A stretch of DNA of 64,000 nt from Biomphalaria glabrata (GCF_947242115.1 NC_074711.1:60693309-60757308), one strand, 5' to 3'. Counted from the first letter of the stretch, positions 31,578 through 43,875 are shown. The notes: a model not told the origin generated them from the sequence alone. Made by a program: numbers and translations.

Positions 31578-32807
31578 TTATAACATCTCCTTCTTAACGA
31601 ATCCAACACCATGAGCGTGAGGTCCCATGTTATCGTCAAAAATAAAATCCCAAACGACTTTAATCCAGGAACTGTGGTACGGCAAGTTATCGTAGTATTC
31701 CGGAGCTATCCTCTTCAACTCCGGCAGTCTGGTGTAGGCGATGTAGGGGAAGTCATGGTGCTCGTTGTGGTAGCCGACGTTGTACAGGATGAAGTTCAGC
31801 GGGCCGTAGTAAGAGTGTGTGGCCTGGCCTGCCGTGAAGAGGTAATGCTCTGAAATGAAGTGGCCAGCCAATGGATGGAGGCCAAGGGCCATTAAGGTTC
31901 CGGCCACCATGTACACCACAGGCTTAATTCCGAACAGCTGAAAGATTAGGATATCGTAGGCGAACTGGACGATGGTGTTGATTGTCTCCCACCCGGTCAG
32001 GGGCTTGGGGCTCTTGTAAAAAGGGCGGATGGAGTGGAGGATAGGGTGAAAAATGAGCCAGATCATCTTTGTGACCGGGCGCTTGAAGAGCCAAGATTCC
32101 AGCCGAGTGGGAATATCCACATCTTGGTACTCCTCGCCAAGGTATCGGTGGTGGTCAGCGTGGTACTTTTTGTACGTGATGGCCATCGGGACACCAATAG
32201 GTAAGTTGCACCACAGGCTGAGTACACGGTTCATCCAGGCCAATCTCCCATGCCCGAAAGCTAGATTGTGCCCAATTTCATGAATAGCAGATCCTAACGA
32301 ATGATTGAACACTCCCCCAATACAATAAGCCATGAACATCAGAAAAGGCCAAGACGCGTCTTTTAGAAGCCAGCAAAGTATAAACTGCGAGATTACACAA
32401 ATAGAAGTAGGGACGACAATCCAAATGTCGGGTCCCATCAGGCTCTTTATTTCTGGATGTTTGTCTAGAATCTCTTGCCGCCTTCCCGTATGGGGCTCGC
32501 CAGTGTACATACAATAGTCTTCATCATTTTCAATTTTGGTTTTGAGAGTGATGAAACTGTTGAACCACTTGAACGGGTCGTCTGGTATCTTGAGAATTTT
32601 ACGAATGTCTTTTTTGGGCGCGTTGTGATTGCCATTGGCTGTCTTTGCTGAATGATTGCCGTTTGCTGTCTTTGCTAAAATGTGATTGCCGTTGGCTGCT
32701 TTTGCTAATTGACCTTTTCCGTTGGCTGTCTTGGTTACATGATTGTTATCTGATTTGATCCCGTTCATACCATTGGCATGGCCGTTCATTTTAGTAATCG
32801 TCGACAT
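31578..32807 (-). CDS. DEGS1: Sphingolipid delta-4 desaturase (dihydroceramide desaturase)
   Basis: This 409-residue protein introduces the 4,5-trans double bond into dihydroceramide to give ceramide, in the endoplasmic reticulum membrane with cytochrome b5. The three histidine boxes of membrane di-iron desaturases are present: HEIGH (176-180), HADHH (216-220) and HNEHH (347-351). Hydrophobic segments lie at about 130-165 and 275-320. Family hallmarks include TGEPHTGRRQEIL (102-114), NLPIGVPMAITYKKYH (201-216) and YYDNLPYHSSWIKVVWDF near the end. The start was placed at 32807 because CAG of a consensus splice acceptor (TTTATACTATTTCAG) directly precedes this ATG, so upstream in-frame codons are intron. 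Vertebrate DEGS1 has about 323 residues and begins close to the TGEPH-equivalent segment. Here about 85 extra residues precede it, including four TANGNH-like repeats (27-62). The N-myristoylation glycine of vertebrate DEGS1 is absent. DEGS2 cannot be told apart, and a single mollusc orthologue is likely. Confidence 0.95.
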   Translation of the reverse strand: MSTITKMNGHANGMNGIKSDNNHVTKTANGKGQLAKAANGNHILAKTANGNHSAKTANGNHNAPKKDIRKILKIPDDPFKWFNSFITLKTKIENDEDYCMYTGEPHTGRRQEILDKHPEIKSLMGPDIWIVVPTSICVISQFILCWLLKDASWPFLMFMAYCIGGVFNHSLGSAIHEIGHNLAFGHGRLAWMNRVLSLWCNLPIGVPMAITYKKYHADHHRYLGEEYQDVDIPTRLESWLFKRPVTKMIWLIFHPILHSIRPFYKSPKPLTGWETINTIVQFAYDILIFQLFGIKPVVYMVAGTLMALGLHPLAGHFISEHYLFTAGQATHSYYGPLNFILYNVGYHNEHHDFPYIAYTRLPELKRIAPEYYDNLPYHSSWIKVVWDFIFDDNMGPHAHGVGFVKKEML

Positions 32808-32823
32808 CTGAAATAGTATAAAA
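32808..32823 (-). other. Splice acceptor before the desaturase start codon
   Basis: The minus strand reads a pyrimidine-rich TTTATACTATTTCAG ending at 32808, immediately before the ATG. It implies a 5' untranslated exon farther right and an intron between. That exon and the promoter were not identified between 32824 and 34328. Confidence 0.75.
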
Positions 32824-33661
32824 GGGAAAGTATTTAGATACAAATCTAATGGCAGAAACGAAGTATATCACGACATTTACTGTCTTGGATCCGTTGTCAA
32901 AAGTCAGTTCTTTACTCAGTTATTGTTTCTGTGCATTACAATGTTGATATCAAACTGACGTCTAGAGGCTTTTAAGACCTTCTCCAAGACGCGCAAAAAT
33001 ATTGACTTTCAATTCATTTGTGGGTTAGGATGTTTTGAATGTGTATAACCCTTTGTTTTTGTTTACCGTCCGTGGAAACACGCGTAGCATAGTGCAGAAA
33101 TGCATGTACTATACATAGGCCTACTATGTACTACACATATTTGTTGATTTATGACTAAATCATACACTAATCAATCTCGTTTCCATGACTCACTTTCACT
33201 AAACATTTGGTGTGTTGCAGGTTATTGTATATGTCGCATGTAAAAACAAGTTTTTTTTTATATGCTATGGAAAACCTGCTAATGGTAATCCCTATTTTAT
33301 ATTGGATACACAAAATTAAATACGATATTCACGTGCACTGCAGAGTTCCAAGTCATATTCAAAACCTTTTTAGATGTTAATATGCTTTCTATAAATTCTA
33401 TAGTCTCATTTTTAGACGTTCTACTATACAGCGAATGTTGTTCAGACTTGTCCCAAAAAGTTGCGCATATTGCCTGTTTACAACCCTTGCGTTTTTAAAT
33501 CCGTTTCCCAGTAAGTTATCGATTGTTGGTGTAAATATCGATTAGATATATGATTACTGAGATTTCAAAAACTTTTTTTTTCCTTGCTTTTTATCGTGTC
33601 AGAAAGTGTCTGATCAAATTATGACTGGGTCTTTCTTTTATTGTTTGAAACGTTTCACACA

Positions 33662-33693
<32 letters not shown>

Positions 33694-34328
33694 TACATAT
33701 AATTAGTTTGTAATTGGAATAAGCAAACACCTAGTAAATAAAAAAATATTTAAAAAAAAATTTTTTTTACATTCATTAACAATGATTACATTACTGCTGT
33801 TACAGCTGATTATATGAGCGGTTCTCTGTTTGTTCTTCCCGGCGCTTTCTTAGTGAGGCGTTCAAATGAAGACCTACATTCATTATCAAATAATTGAGAA
33901 CCTATGATGAAGATGTATTTAAATGTTGTTATGAAATAAGTGAATGTTTAACACACAGACATACGAACAAATCTTATTTTAGCTTCATAAACTCAATACT
34001 ACGAGCTTACAAAGACTCATTCTCCTTCAATTCATTTGATTCATATCGAGCCAGTATTACGTGAGAAACATCATTAAAACATGAATAGATAGATGTTCCC
34101 GTGCAAGTGGGGGGGGGGGGGGCGGGGAATATACTGAAAGTTCACCGGGAAAGTTGCTGAGTGAAACGCGACATTAAATATTCACAATATCGGTTTAAAA
34201 CTAGATCTGGGTTATACAACAGAGGGAATTATAGGTATCAGTATTACTAAGCACAGATTTTGGACTTAATGAAGGGAAATGAGAAGGTAAACATCTTGCC
34301 AGATTGTTCATTGGATCTCTTAGAACAG
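32824..34328 (-). other. Presumed first intron or 5' flank of the desaturase gene
   Basis: AT-rich, non-coding, with a (CA)n tract at about 33655-33695 and a G-run near 34108-34122. No transcription start or upstream exon could be supported. Confidence 0.45.
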
Positions 34329-35290
34329 ACAGCTCATATGGCCACAACATAAACCAACATTGTGTGTCAGAATGGAACAGCTCATATGGCCACAACATAA
34401 ACCAACATTGTGTGTCAGAATGGAACAGCTCATATGGCCACAACATAAACCAACATTGTGTGTCAGAATGGAACAGCTCATATGGCCACAACATAAACCA
34501 ACATTGTGTGTCAGAATGGAACAGCTCATATGGCCACAACATAAACCAACATTGTGTGTCAGAATGGAACAGCTCATATGGCCACAACATAAACCAACAT
34601 TGTGTGTCAGAATGGAACAGCTCATATGGCCACAACATAAACCAACATTGTGTGTCAGAATGGAACAGCTCATATGGCCACAACATAACCAACATTGTGT
34701 GTCAGAATGGAACAGCTCATATGGCCACAACATAACCAACATTGTGTGTCAGAATGGAACAGCTCATATGGCCACAACATAAACCAACATTGTGTGTCAG
34801 AATGGAACAGCTCATATGGCCACAACATAAACAAACATTGTGTGTCAGAATGGAACAGCTCATATGGCCACAACATAAACCAACATTGTGTGTCAGAATG
34901 GAACAGCTCATATGGCCACAACATAAACCAACATTGTGTGTCAGAATGGAACAGCTCATATGGCCACAACATAACCAACATTGTGTGTCAGAATGGAACA
35001 GCTCATATGGCCACAACATAACCAACATTGTGTGTCAGAATGGAACAGCTCATATGGCCACAACATAAACCAACATTGTGTGTCAGAATGGAACAGCTCA
35101 TATGGCCACAACATAAACAAACATTGTGTGTCAGAATGGAACAGCTCATATGGCCACAACATAAACCAACATTGTGTGTCAGAATGGAACAGCTCATATG
35201 GCCACAACATAAACCAACATTGTGTGTCAGAATGGAACAGCTCATATGGCCACAACATAAACAAACATTGTGTGTCAGAATGGAACAGCT
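34329..35290. repeat. 48-bp minisatellite, about 20 copies, with higher-order structure
   Basis: The unit contains CAGCTCATATGGCCACAACA and CATTGTGTGTCAGAATGG. Three variants can be scored at one site: A (ATAAACCAAC, 48 bp), B (ATAACCAAC, 47 bp) and C (ATAAACAAAC, 48 bp). The order is A x7, then B-B-A-C-A-A twice, then a final C. The six-unit block is 286 bp long. Six-frame open frames here are artefacts of the array. Confidence 0.96.
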
Positions 35291-35445
35291 GAAAAAAAAA
35301 ACAGTAGGTTAATTTTCTTTGGCACAGAATACGAAATAGTATACAGCAGGAAAAAAAAAACCTGGCAATATGAAGTCTCATAACAAATTTGATTGATAGT
35401 TTACACCGGCTGATGGTAGTGTGGAGATTGCTACCTATGTTTGTT

Positions 35446-35630
35446 GTGAACCCGTCAGGAAACGCAAACTGTATGGCCATATCACGAGGTCCTCACTCAA
35501 TGCTCGAAAATACCTTCCTGCAGTAATCAAGGCGAAAGACAAGAGAGGAACGAGAAAGACGTTCGACTGATCGTGTGTGCTGTCCCAACGGTCCAACAGG
35601 TAGGTGAAGGTGACAGTCTGGTGATGCGAT
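35446..35630 (+). mobile_element. LINE C-terminal and 3' UTR fragment (GLAKTFLQGTVP family)
   Basis: The plus strand reads RKRKLYGHITRSS, the same motif as KLKIYGHITRCSGLAKTF in the copy at 60385. The region after it aligns poorly. It ends in the 3' UTR string CCCAACGGTCCAACAG followed by TAGGTGAAGGTGA, shared with 43020-43135. Confidence 0.7.
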
Positions 35631-35867
35631 GATTGTTACCATACGCAAGAGTGATAAGATGAAAACACTGTTGACTGGACACCAGAGTTTTGTCAGTGAT
35701 GTGGAAGAGGGAGATATAAAGCCCCCCCCCTTTTTTTTTAAAATAATTGTATTTGTTTGTAATAAGTACAGCTTTCAATGGTCTCTCCTTTACTCAGTCA
35801 TCTTGCTCAACGGCAACGTCTGTCAGTCCATTCAGGTATATAGTTTTCTAATCATACATTTATACTA

Positions 35868-35868
35868 A

Positions 35869-35901
<33 letters not shown>

Positions 35902-35931
35902 AAGAAAGAGAGAGAAAGAGAGAGAAAAAGA

Positions 35932-35963
<32 letters not shown>

Positions 35964-36182
35964 AAAAGAGAGAAAGAGAGAGAGAGAAAGATAGAGAAAG
36001 ATACAGAGAAAAAGATAGAGAGAGAGAGAGAAAAAAAGATAGAGAGAGAGAAAGAGAGAGAGAAAAAGATAAAGAGAGAGAGAGAGAGAGAAAGATAGAG
36101 AGACAGAGAGAGAGAGAGAGAAAGATAGAGAGACAGCGAGAGAAAGAGAGAGAAAGAAAGAGAGAGAGAAAGAGAGAAGCGG
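35868..36182. repeat. Purine-only (GA/GAAA)n microsatellite
   Basis: About 310 bases almost entirely G and A on the plus strand, with imperfect GAGAGAGA/GAAAGA units. Such polypurine tracts can form triplex (H-DNA). Confidence 0.96.
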
Positions 36183-37639
36183 AAGAGAGCTATGTGTTAC
36201 ATAAACTGAATAAAATTAAGGATAAACAATCACTCTCCCATTGTTCATCCAACTTTTTTTTTTCCTGGCGACCTTTTGTTCAACATGTGTACGTGCTCTC
36301 CTGAGAGAAGAATGGAATAGACCAAGATGTAGTGGTCCCTTCATGTGTTCAAACCACCTACCTTTCATTGCTACACAGAGCTCCAGCGTGACTAACTAGT
36401 GAGCGCGTTACCACGATATTAATGTATGTCTATGTATATAGTGTAGTCAATAAAACAAGTGCATAAATCCGTCAGTGCATCTATTTGAACATAAAATCAT
36501 GTATTGAGCTCACAAGTAATAGGCTAGAAGAATAAATGATCGAAATAATTTATTTATCTTTAGCAAACGCCCAACCAATAACTGCATACAGTAACGGGGG
36601 AGGGGGGGGGGGAAGTAATCTAAATGTCAACTTGTCCCTGCATATGTTCTCCCCCCTCCCCTCAATTTGTAAACCACGACCTACATGCGCGCATCCCCAA
36701 CGACTTCCAACTTAACGTCCTGTTGTTTTACGACCTAAGCTTCCTTCGTTTCTTTTGTTGACTGACTGTGTGTGTGTGTGTGGGGGGGGGGGGTGATTTA
36801 CAATAGACCCGATAAGAGTTTTTTTACAAACACTGAGCAGCATGGGGTCGTTTGACCATATTTTACCTTCTCTCTGTTAGGTCTCTCTGTTGCAACTCTC
36901 TGGTCGGCTTGATTTCGCCCGGTGTCAAAGGAACTTTTTAACCGTTCATTATTTATCATTTTGAAAATTTTTAAGAATGAAAAATATAAGGAGTTTACTC
37001 TGGAAAGAAGTTAGTTGGACTTTGCCAACTAGCAGTGTTGACCGATCCCTGAGCATTGAGACAAAAAGAGTTGAATCTGTGTACGAACTAGTGTTGAAAC
37101 AATGGTAGGGACTGGGTATTATATTTTTAGCACGAACATATTTTTTTTAGATTATAAAATGAAATTTAAGCCCAAACCACTGTATAATGAATGATCATTG
37201 TTAGAGACTTCTGTGAATGCACTATACAAGAATCATTTTGAGAACCACTTATTGGTGCTTTCTGTGTGGAGATCACTGATTAGTGTCCACTGACTATGGA
37301 CTGCTTTGTGAAAGATATTTAAAATACTTTATTATTTGAAGAAATACCCTTATTCTTTTAGGAAACTCACCGTCTATTTAAAATGAGAAATATTTAACAA
37401 TTGTGGAAAAACACAGGAAGTCACCTACATTAGTGTTGCAGTCTCCTTTTTTTTTCCTCTCTAAAAGCGTTGACATTTCTAACAATCAGTAAGCTAAAGG
37501 ACAAAGACATCAGCCTACCCTTGCTTCCAGATGATCGATCCAGTTGTATATTGTAACTCACTAGCAGTCCCCCCCCCCTCTCTCTTTTATCTAGCACGAG
37601 ACTCGAGAGAGAAGGAAACTGATCCAAATGTTCGACTTT
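36183..37639. other. Intergenic stretch with G-runs
   Basis: Contains G-runs near 36597-36612 and 36782-36792, the second following (TG)n. GAGAACCACTT near 37240 looks like a lone hAT terminus. No gene recognised. Confidence 0.4.
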
Positions 37640-38083
37640 AGGAGATCGGCCACGAGTATTTATGGCCCTCAAAGACTTTGGTAGATCGGCCACGAGTATT
37701 TATGGCCCTCAAAGACTTTGGTAGATCGGCCACGAGTATTTATGGCCCTCAAAGACTTTGGTAGATCGGCCACGAGTATTTATGGCCCTCAAAGACTTTG
37801 GTAGATCGGCCACGAGTATTTATGGCCCTCAAAGACTTTGGTAGATCGGCCACGAGTATTTATAGCCCTCAAAGACTTTGGTAGATCGGCCACGAGTATT
37901 TATGGCCCTCAAAGACTTTGGTAGATCGGCCACGAGTATTTATGGCCCTCAAAGACTTTGGTAGATCGGCCACGAGTATTTATGGCCCTCAAAGACTTTG
38001 GTAGATCGGCCACGAGTATTTATGGCCCTCAAAGACTTTGGTAGATCGGCCACGAGTATTTATGGCCCTCAAAGACTTTGGTA
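37640..38083. repeat. 40-bp minisatellite, about 11 copies
   Basis: The unit contains TAGATCGGCCACGAGTATTT and GGCCCTCAAAGACTTTG. Copies are almost identical, with a single variant (TATAGCCC for TATGGCCC) near 37861. This homogeneity suggests recent amplification. Confidence 0.97.
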
Positions 38084-39941
38084 TTGAAAACAAAAAGGAA
38101 AATACAAAGTGAGGAAGAAAGCAGGGGTAAGGTTGGATTTACGGAGTACAGGTAGTACCATAAGAAAAGGGTTTCATGTTGACAGGGCCTCGTACCTTAC
38201 AACAGACCGCGATCTATAATACCAATCGAAAGCTGACAGGCAGAGGCGTGCGTGTAAAGAAAATTAGCGGCAGCCTAAGTTCTAATCTATTGCGCTCACA
38301 TTTATCAAACTAAGTTTTAAACACAGATTCTGGGTATAAAAACCAAGCAAAAGTCAGATATGTCACACTTTCACACTCTATATGTCTTGCTGCTACTGCT
38401 TCAACTTGAATTTGCCAGTTTTTTGTTTTATTTTTATCTGTATACTATTTGTGTTTTCTTGCGCCGAGTAAGCTGTCTGTATGTCCGAAGATTCAGGAGG
38501 AGTGCAGTATTCCATGCAGTAAAACATTTCCCTTCAGGCGGCGCTCAGTATTTTTTTAAATGGTATAAGCATTCTAAAAAAAATAAAACTATACATTTTT
38601 TAATGGTCCTCTAAAAGATGACTTGTTATTTAATGTAAACACAAGCCTACAATCCGCTGTCCGTTTGTAGGCCTGATCTTTCTAATTCATCATACATACA
38701 GAGAGAAAGAAAAAAAGAGAGAGAGAGAAATAGTGAGAGAGAGACACACACAAATTGGGTAAATCCAATGTCAATATCGTTGTCAAAGTGTTCAAACTAT
38801 GTTTTAAAATGTTGACACCTTTATAGGTGCCCTTTATTTCAACACTCTTCTCTACAATTTAATCAAAAGATTACGAAAGAGTGTGTGAAAAAAGAACTCG
38901 GAAAGTGTTTATACATTAAATATGCATGTTGTATGCATATCCTAAGTCTAAACCGTTTTGAAAACAAACTTAAAAAGGCAGCTCGTTTATTGCCATAATT
39001 GCATGGGGGGTCTACATTGAAGGCAACAGTAGCAAGATAACGAAAGTGGACAAATCGATACAAATCGTCTTCTTATACAATGTTTGGATTTATTTTTTAA
39101 ATTTCAATGACATGCTTTCAAAAGACTGACAATTGTTGCAGTTTTTTTTTTTTTGTTTAACTACTTGTGAAAATTTGAAAGGATTGACAATTCTCAGATG
39201 TCAAGATTGTACTTTTTTCGGAAGGTTTTTACACAACCAATAATTATTCAATAGACCTACTAGCTGAATATGACTCGCTGCCTGCGTTCCTAGTTTACTG
39301 ATCAAGTGGATTGATTTAGAACTATGTCAAACATAGAGAATGTTTTGTTTTTTTTTCCATTTTTTTTATTTTGACACTAAAATAAAAGTAGAGTGTGAAA
39401 ATGGGTTTACCCGTTCAGTCGACATATTTACATTAAATATAAAATACTGCGAAGACGGGTTTTACCGATTTATTTAATGGTTCTTATTTCTATGTGGGAC
39501 ATGTACCTACATTCATACATACATACACCTTACATTAAAATATATATATATTAAAGACAAAATGAATTTGTTCCCGGAGCCACATGCGTTTTAAAAATTA
39601 CAAAGATAAGCATCCGTTATTGTATTATGCTAAGGTTTGAAAAGTAGAGTTTAAGGATGCATGGATTATTCAGAGCGTATGAGGGAAAAGTGTTCATAAT
39701 TGTGTGTGTGCGTGTGTGTGTTTTGTTCGCCTATCCTGGTGAATGAGGGAATTCTGCGTCCTTTATTTCAACACTCTTTTCTACAATTAAATCAAAAGAG
39801 TAAAAAGACAGTGTGAAAACAAAATCTAAAAAGAAACAAAGTGGTTCTCAAATTTAAGAGCCCTACAGATAATAGGCGGGTACATTTTCCTGAAGTTATT
39901 TGATAGGTACTGTTTCCTTTTTTCATTTAGTGTAACTGGAA
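38084..39941. other. Intergenic stretch without recognised genes
   Basis: Has a GA-rich patch at 38700-38745. AGTGGTTCTCAAATTT near 39840 may be a lone hAT terminus. The open frames at 38360-38614 and 38863-39063 resemble nothing recognised. Confidence 0.4.
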
Positions 39942-40303
39942 GGTTTTGTATATTTATAGTACTCAGATGGAGGACATTGTATATTTATAGTACCCAGATG
40001 TAGGACATTGTATATTTATAGTACTCAGATGGAGGACATTGTATATTTATAGTACTCAGATGGAGGACATTGTATATTTATAGTACCCGGATGGAGGACA
40101 TTGTATATTTATAGTACTCAGATGGAGGACATTGTATATTTATAGTACCCAGATGGAGGACATTGTATATTTGTAGTACCCAGATGGAGAACATCATATA
40201 TTTGTAGTACCCAGGTGGAAGTCATTGTATGGGCTTATTTATAGTACTTGGATGGAGGACCTTGCATATTTATAGTACCTGGTTAGAGGACACTGTACAT
40301 TTA
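39942..40303. repeat. 31-bp minisatellite, about 11 copies
   Basis: The unit contains TTGTATATTTATAGTA and CAGATGGAGGACA at about 31-bp spacing. Right-hand copies are more diverged and one carries a short insertion. Confidence 0.93.
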
Positions 40304-41889
40304 TAGGAGTGATAAAGAAAGAAAGAGGAAGATTTGCTATATTTCAGAAAGCACTGAAGATGTTGTAATTTGACAGTGTTGTTTCTAGGCTCGACTAAAA
40401 AGACCACATAGAAGCTGGCCCATAGATAACTGATATGTCTGGAGCAACCAGAGTAGTATTTGAAGGACACGTCAAAAACAAAGAGCCGAAGAAACGAAAT
40501 ACGAAGATAGTGGAAAAGCCTCTTTAGCGCGTGTATTGAATGACTCATTGACACAAGCCTATGTCAACGATAAGCTTTAAAAGTGTTAATGTCAAACAAT
40601 AAAAATTGTGACGTTAAAAGATCCCACTAGTCAAAACAAATAAAAATTAGCTCTCTAACCGGAAGTGCTACTAAAGGTCATAGTTGTTTTTGTTTTCTTT
40701 TTTTTTTTTTTTTTGCAGACGACTTCCTAGGGAGATCGTTTTACAAGTTTATCTTGCGATTGGCTGACAAACAAAGAGATATGGCGAGCATTGTTGAAAG
40801 TCATTCATTCATTGCGATAAGAAAAATTCCGTTCTAAAGAACTGGACCTATTACCGCATTCAGAGCTACTACCTTCATACTAGGACAAATGTCAAATTCA
40901 TGGGCCACCAACAAGCAATGATGTACACTGATTAATCCACATCACGGAAGAAAAACACTCAAAATAAAAACTAAAACAAATAAAAAATTTAACAGCCTCT
41001 TAAAGTAACCATGGCAGCTAGTTTATAATCGTGTGTCTAGTACGTTTCTCCTCAGCCTCATTTCAAGAGTTCCTGCCACGGGCAGGGGGGGGGGGGGTGA
41101 TCGTGTTTCAGAGACGAAATGTAGGCCTATCATAAATAAGACAAAATCTTTGTCTTTGTTTTTCGAGCATTTTTATTTTACAATATCTCTTTTTCAGCTT
41201 GTAAATTCTTCATTGGTCAAAAAGCCAAAACCTGGGTGGTTGGGTGGGTGGACAGGGCTCTCGATAACGGCTCAACGATTTTCCTAGAAATTTGACAATT
41301 GATGTACCGGTATATTGCATATTTTAGGGGAAAGAATTACTAGCTAATTGGCCACACATTGAAAACTTTAGTTTTTAATTTTAGAATGGGGAATTTATAA
41401 AAAGTTTAAAAGTAAACATTTACACTTCACACGCTCAAAGTAGCCAGTGTATTGAAACCAAACATTTGCACACAATGAGAACGTGTTTCCCCAAAGGCTC
41501 ACTGCTCACATACAAAAATAACTTAATGAATGTACAGCATTGAAAACAAAACTTTCTGAGTTCCTAGATCTCGCCTTTTCAATTAACAATCAGTGCACAC
41601 TCTATGCTTTGACAACAGAGAGCAATTAGCCGCACAGTTTGCGAGTCAATACAACTGCTATTAACTTTGGCCATTACGTTTCGATCTTGTTAGTCTTACA
41701 AATAGACACGTCTAGTTACAGCAACAAACAAAAAATATAAAATAATTCCAGAAACAAATGTGTGCAACGGCAGAAACAATATTTCGTTGTAATTACTGAA
41801 AGCCTATTATAATGATTAACTTTTGACGTCAGGTTTTAAATCATTTCATTGTTTATAGGCTTTCTCCTCCTTCGTTCTCATTGTTATGT
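40304..41889. other. Intergenic stretch with one interspersed repeat
   Basis: Holds copy 2 of the short repeat (41255-41340, see 24985-25080), a T-run near 40699-40716 and a G-run near 41082-41096. No gene recognised. Confidence 0.4.
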
Positions 41890-42490
41890 CAAATGGTTCA
41901 GACGAGAAGTCCTATATCTGCGATGAACTGCGCAGTGGTTTCCAGATCAGGCAGATCTCCATATAGTTTTTGTTCTATACGGATTTTTTTGGGCCATTGT
42001 GTTGTTCGGGCCTCTCGATATAGTATTCAGCTTTGACGGAAATGGTCGGCATTGTCTGGTGATGCTCCAAAAGGGCAAATTTCACTAGTCTATATATTTA
42101 GCTTCCGGAACGTGTTGTCTCATTCTCTTTTAGAAGGAAGAGAGCATAGGTCCCTGGCTGGTAGCTGATTATACTGTTTGGTAGATTCAATAATTAGGTT
42201 CGTTATCATTTCTGATATTTCTTTTGAGGTTCAGAGATTCCTCTTTAAAGTTTCCATTTTGGTGTACTGGAAAAAGATTGTAGGCCTATTTCTCTTCATT
42301 CCTCCAGAGAGACCAGGAAGGTGATTTCTTCCATTGCTTTGAGGGGTTTTGTTTTCATTGCTTCTGGCATTATCTTTTAGCTCAATATTTTCCGCCGGTT
42401 GGTTTGGGCTGCTGAGTTTAATGCTGTGGCACCATATTCTAGAAGTGGTCTGATATAACCTGTGCATGTCTTTTTCAGAAATTGTTATAG
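41890..42490 (-). mobile_element. I-like LINE, reverse-transcriptase thumb to C-terminus fragment
   Basis: Minus-strand frames read TGYIRPLLEYGATALNSAAQ (about 42395-42460), AMKTKPLKAMEEITFLVSLE (about 42290-42360), then CPFGASPDNADHFLQ and QKLYGDLPDLETTAQFIADI (about 41920-42090). This order is thumb, linker, zinc-like C-terminal region, as in I-like non-LTR elements. Several stops and frame changes are present, and no endonuclease or palm is found. A shorter relative is at 15595-15812. I cannot fix the exact clade; the snail nimbus/I group is a possibility. Confidence 0.72.
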
Positions 42491-43019
42491 GCTTCCAGTG
42501 TCAAACTCTTTTAGATTGACTAGGTGTTATCAGCCATAGTTATACGATAATTTGGAACCTAACTTTATAGTTATAGCAACTAAAACTAAAAAGCTCGGGC
42601 CTCTTTTCTTATTCTTTGTGATGAGGAGTTCTGCCTCTTTCTATCACTCTGATGTTCAAATCCCTTGTCTTTCTCTAGCTATCATACCATATCTCCCATG
42701 CGATATCTCGAACCTTCCTTTTCTATTACCCTCCCATCAACTGGATGTAAATTATTCTAAATAACGTTATCATTTCTATATCTCGATCTAAAGAAACGAT
42801 AAATGTTTCAATATATTATTTCAATTTAAGAGCTTAATCATCTGCACTTAATATATTCTAGTTTTCATATTCTTATTTTGGGTTTAAACTTGCAAGTATT
42901 TCGACAAATTTCTTTAGATTAGTAATACAAAAAATTCTGCCCAGGTGACTTAGTGGAGTGTACAATAAAATGAGTTCAGGTAAATAATGAAAATAAAAGA
43001 ACAGAGCATGGCAACGTGC

Positions 43020-43135
43020 ACCAGTTCCTGAAGTGGCCGATCTTTTATTTTCCCCTCAACAAGAAAGACGGTTAACAGATTCTGTGTGGTACCCCAACGG
43101 TCCATCAGTCAAAGGGATAGGTGAAGGTGATTTTG
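43020..43135 (+). mobile_element. LINE 3' UTR fragment (GLAKTFLQGTVP family)
   Basis: CCCCAACGGTCCATCAG, then GGGATAGGTGAAGGTGA, matches the 3' UTR of the copy at 35446. A short upstream match is uncertain. Confidence 0.55.
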
Positions 43136-43553
43136 AGAGAAGCCGGCCAATATGACTTAAAAATATATTTTGTAAGTATTCAAAACATCAACACTGAAAG
43201 AGATACTTTAAAATGGGGATGTAGTCTAGAAGTTAAAGAAAATCCTAACAGAGCCTTGTGTAAGCAGCCTTGCAGATAAAGTTGTCATAACTATGCTAGT
43301 GGAAATACAAGAGATAAGCGTTGTCAGGTTAGGAAGGATTGATATGTTTGTGTGTTGGGTTGTGTGAAATTGCGTATGTGATTGTATGTGTGTTGTGAGT
43401 GTAGGCTCTATATGTAGAGTCGTTAGTGTAGCTCGAATTAAACCCAAACGGATGTCATTTCACATATGCCATCCTTAGCCAACCTTTTTTTTTCTTTTAA
43501 ATCCATACGTGACGTTTGTTTCAAACACGATCTATCAGTAAACCTAGAAACTA
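43136..43553. other. Intergenic stretch, GT-rich patch
   Basis: A TGTGTG-rich tract at 43345-43400. No gene recognised. Confidence 0.4.
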
Positions 43554-43875
43554 CCAGCACATGTTACATAACATAAGACATAGAACATAACATAGAACAT
43601 ACAACATAACATAGAACATACAACATAACATTGAGCATATAGCATAACATAGAACATACAACATAACATAGAACATATAACATAGAACATACAACATAAC
43701 ATTGAACATATAGCATAACATAAAACATAGAACATAACATAGAACATAACATAGAACATAACATAGAACATACAACATAACATAGAACATATAACATAGA
43801 ACATATAACATAGAACATACAACATAACATTGAACATATAGCATAACATAAAACATAGAACATAACATAGAACAT
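43554..43875. repeat. ACATA(ACATAG/GAAC)-type short tandem repeat
   Basis: About 320 bp built from ACATAACATAGAACATACA-like pieces in variable order, with a block of about 130 bp that seems to occur twice (43620-43740 and 43760-43870). All three minus frames stay open and give MLCSMFYVM-like repeats, which are artefacts. Confidence 0.92.

Noticed and set aside
34201-35480. Multiple open frames of 80-174 codons on both strands
   Set aside because: All result from the 48-bp array, whose period is a multiple of three and lacks stops in several frames.
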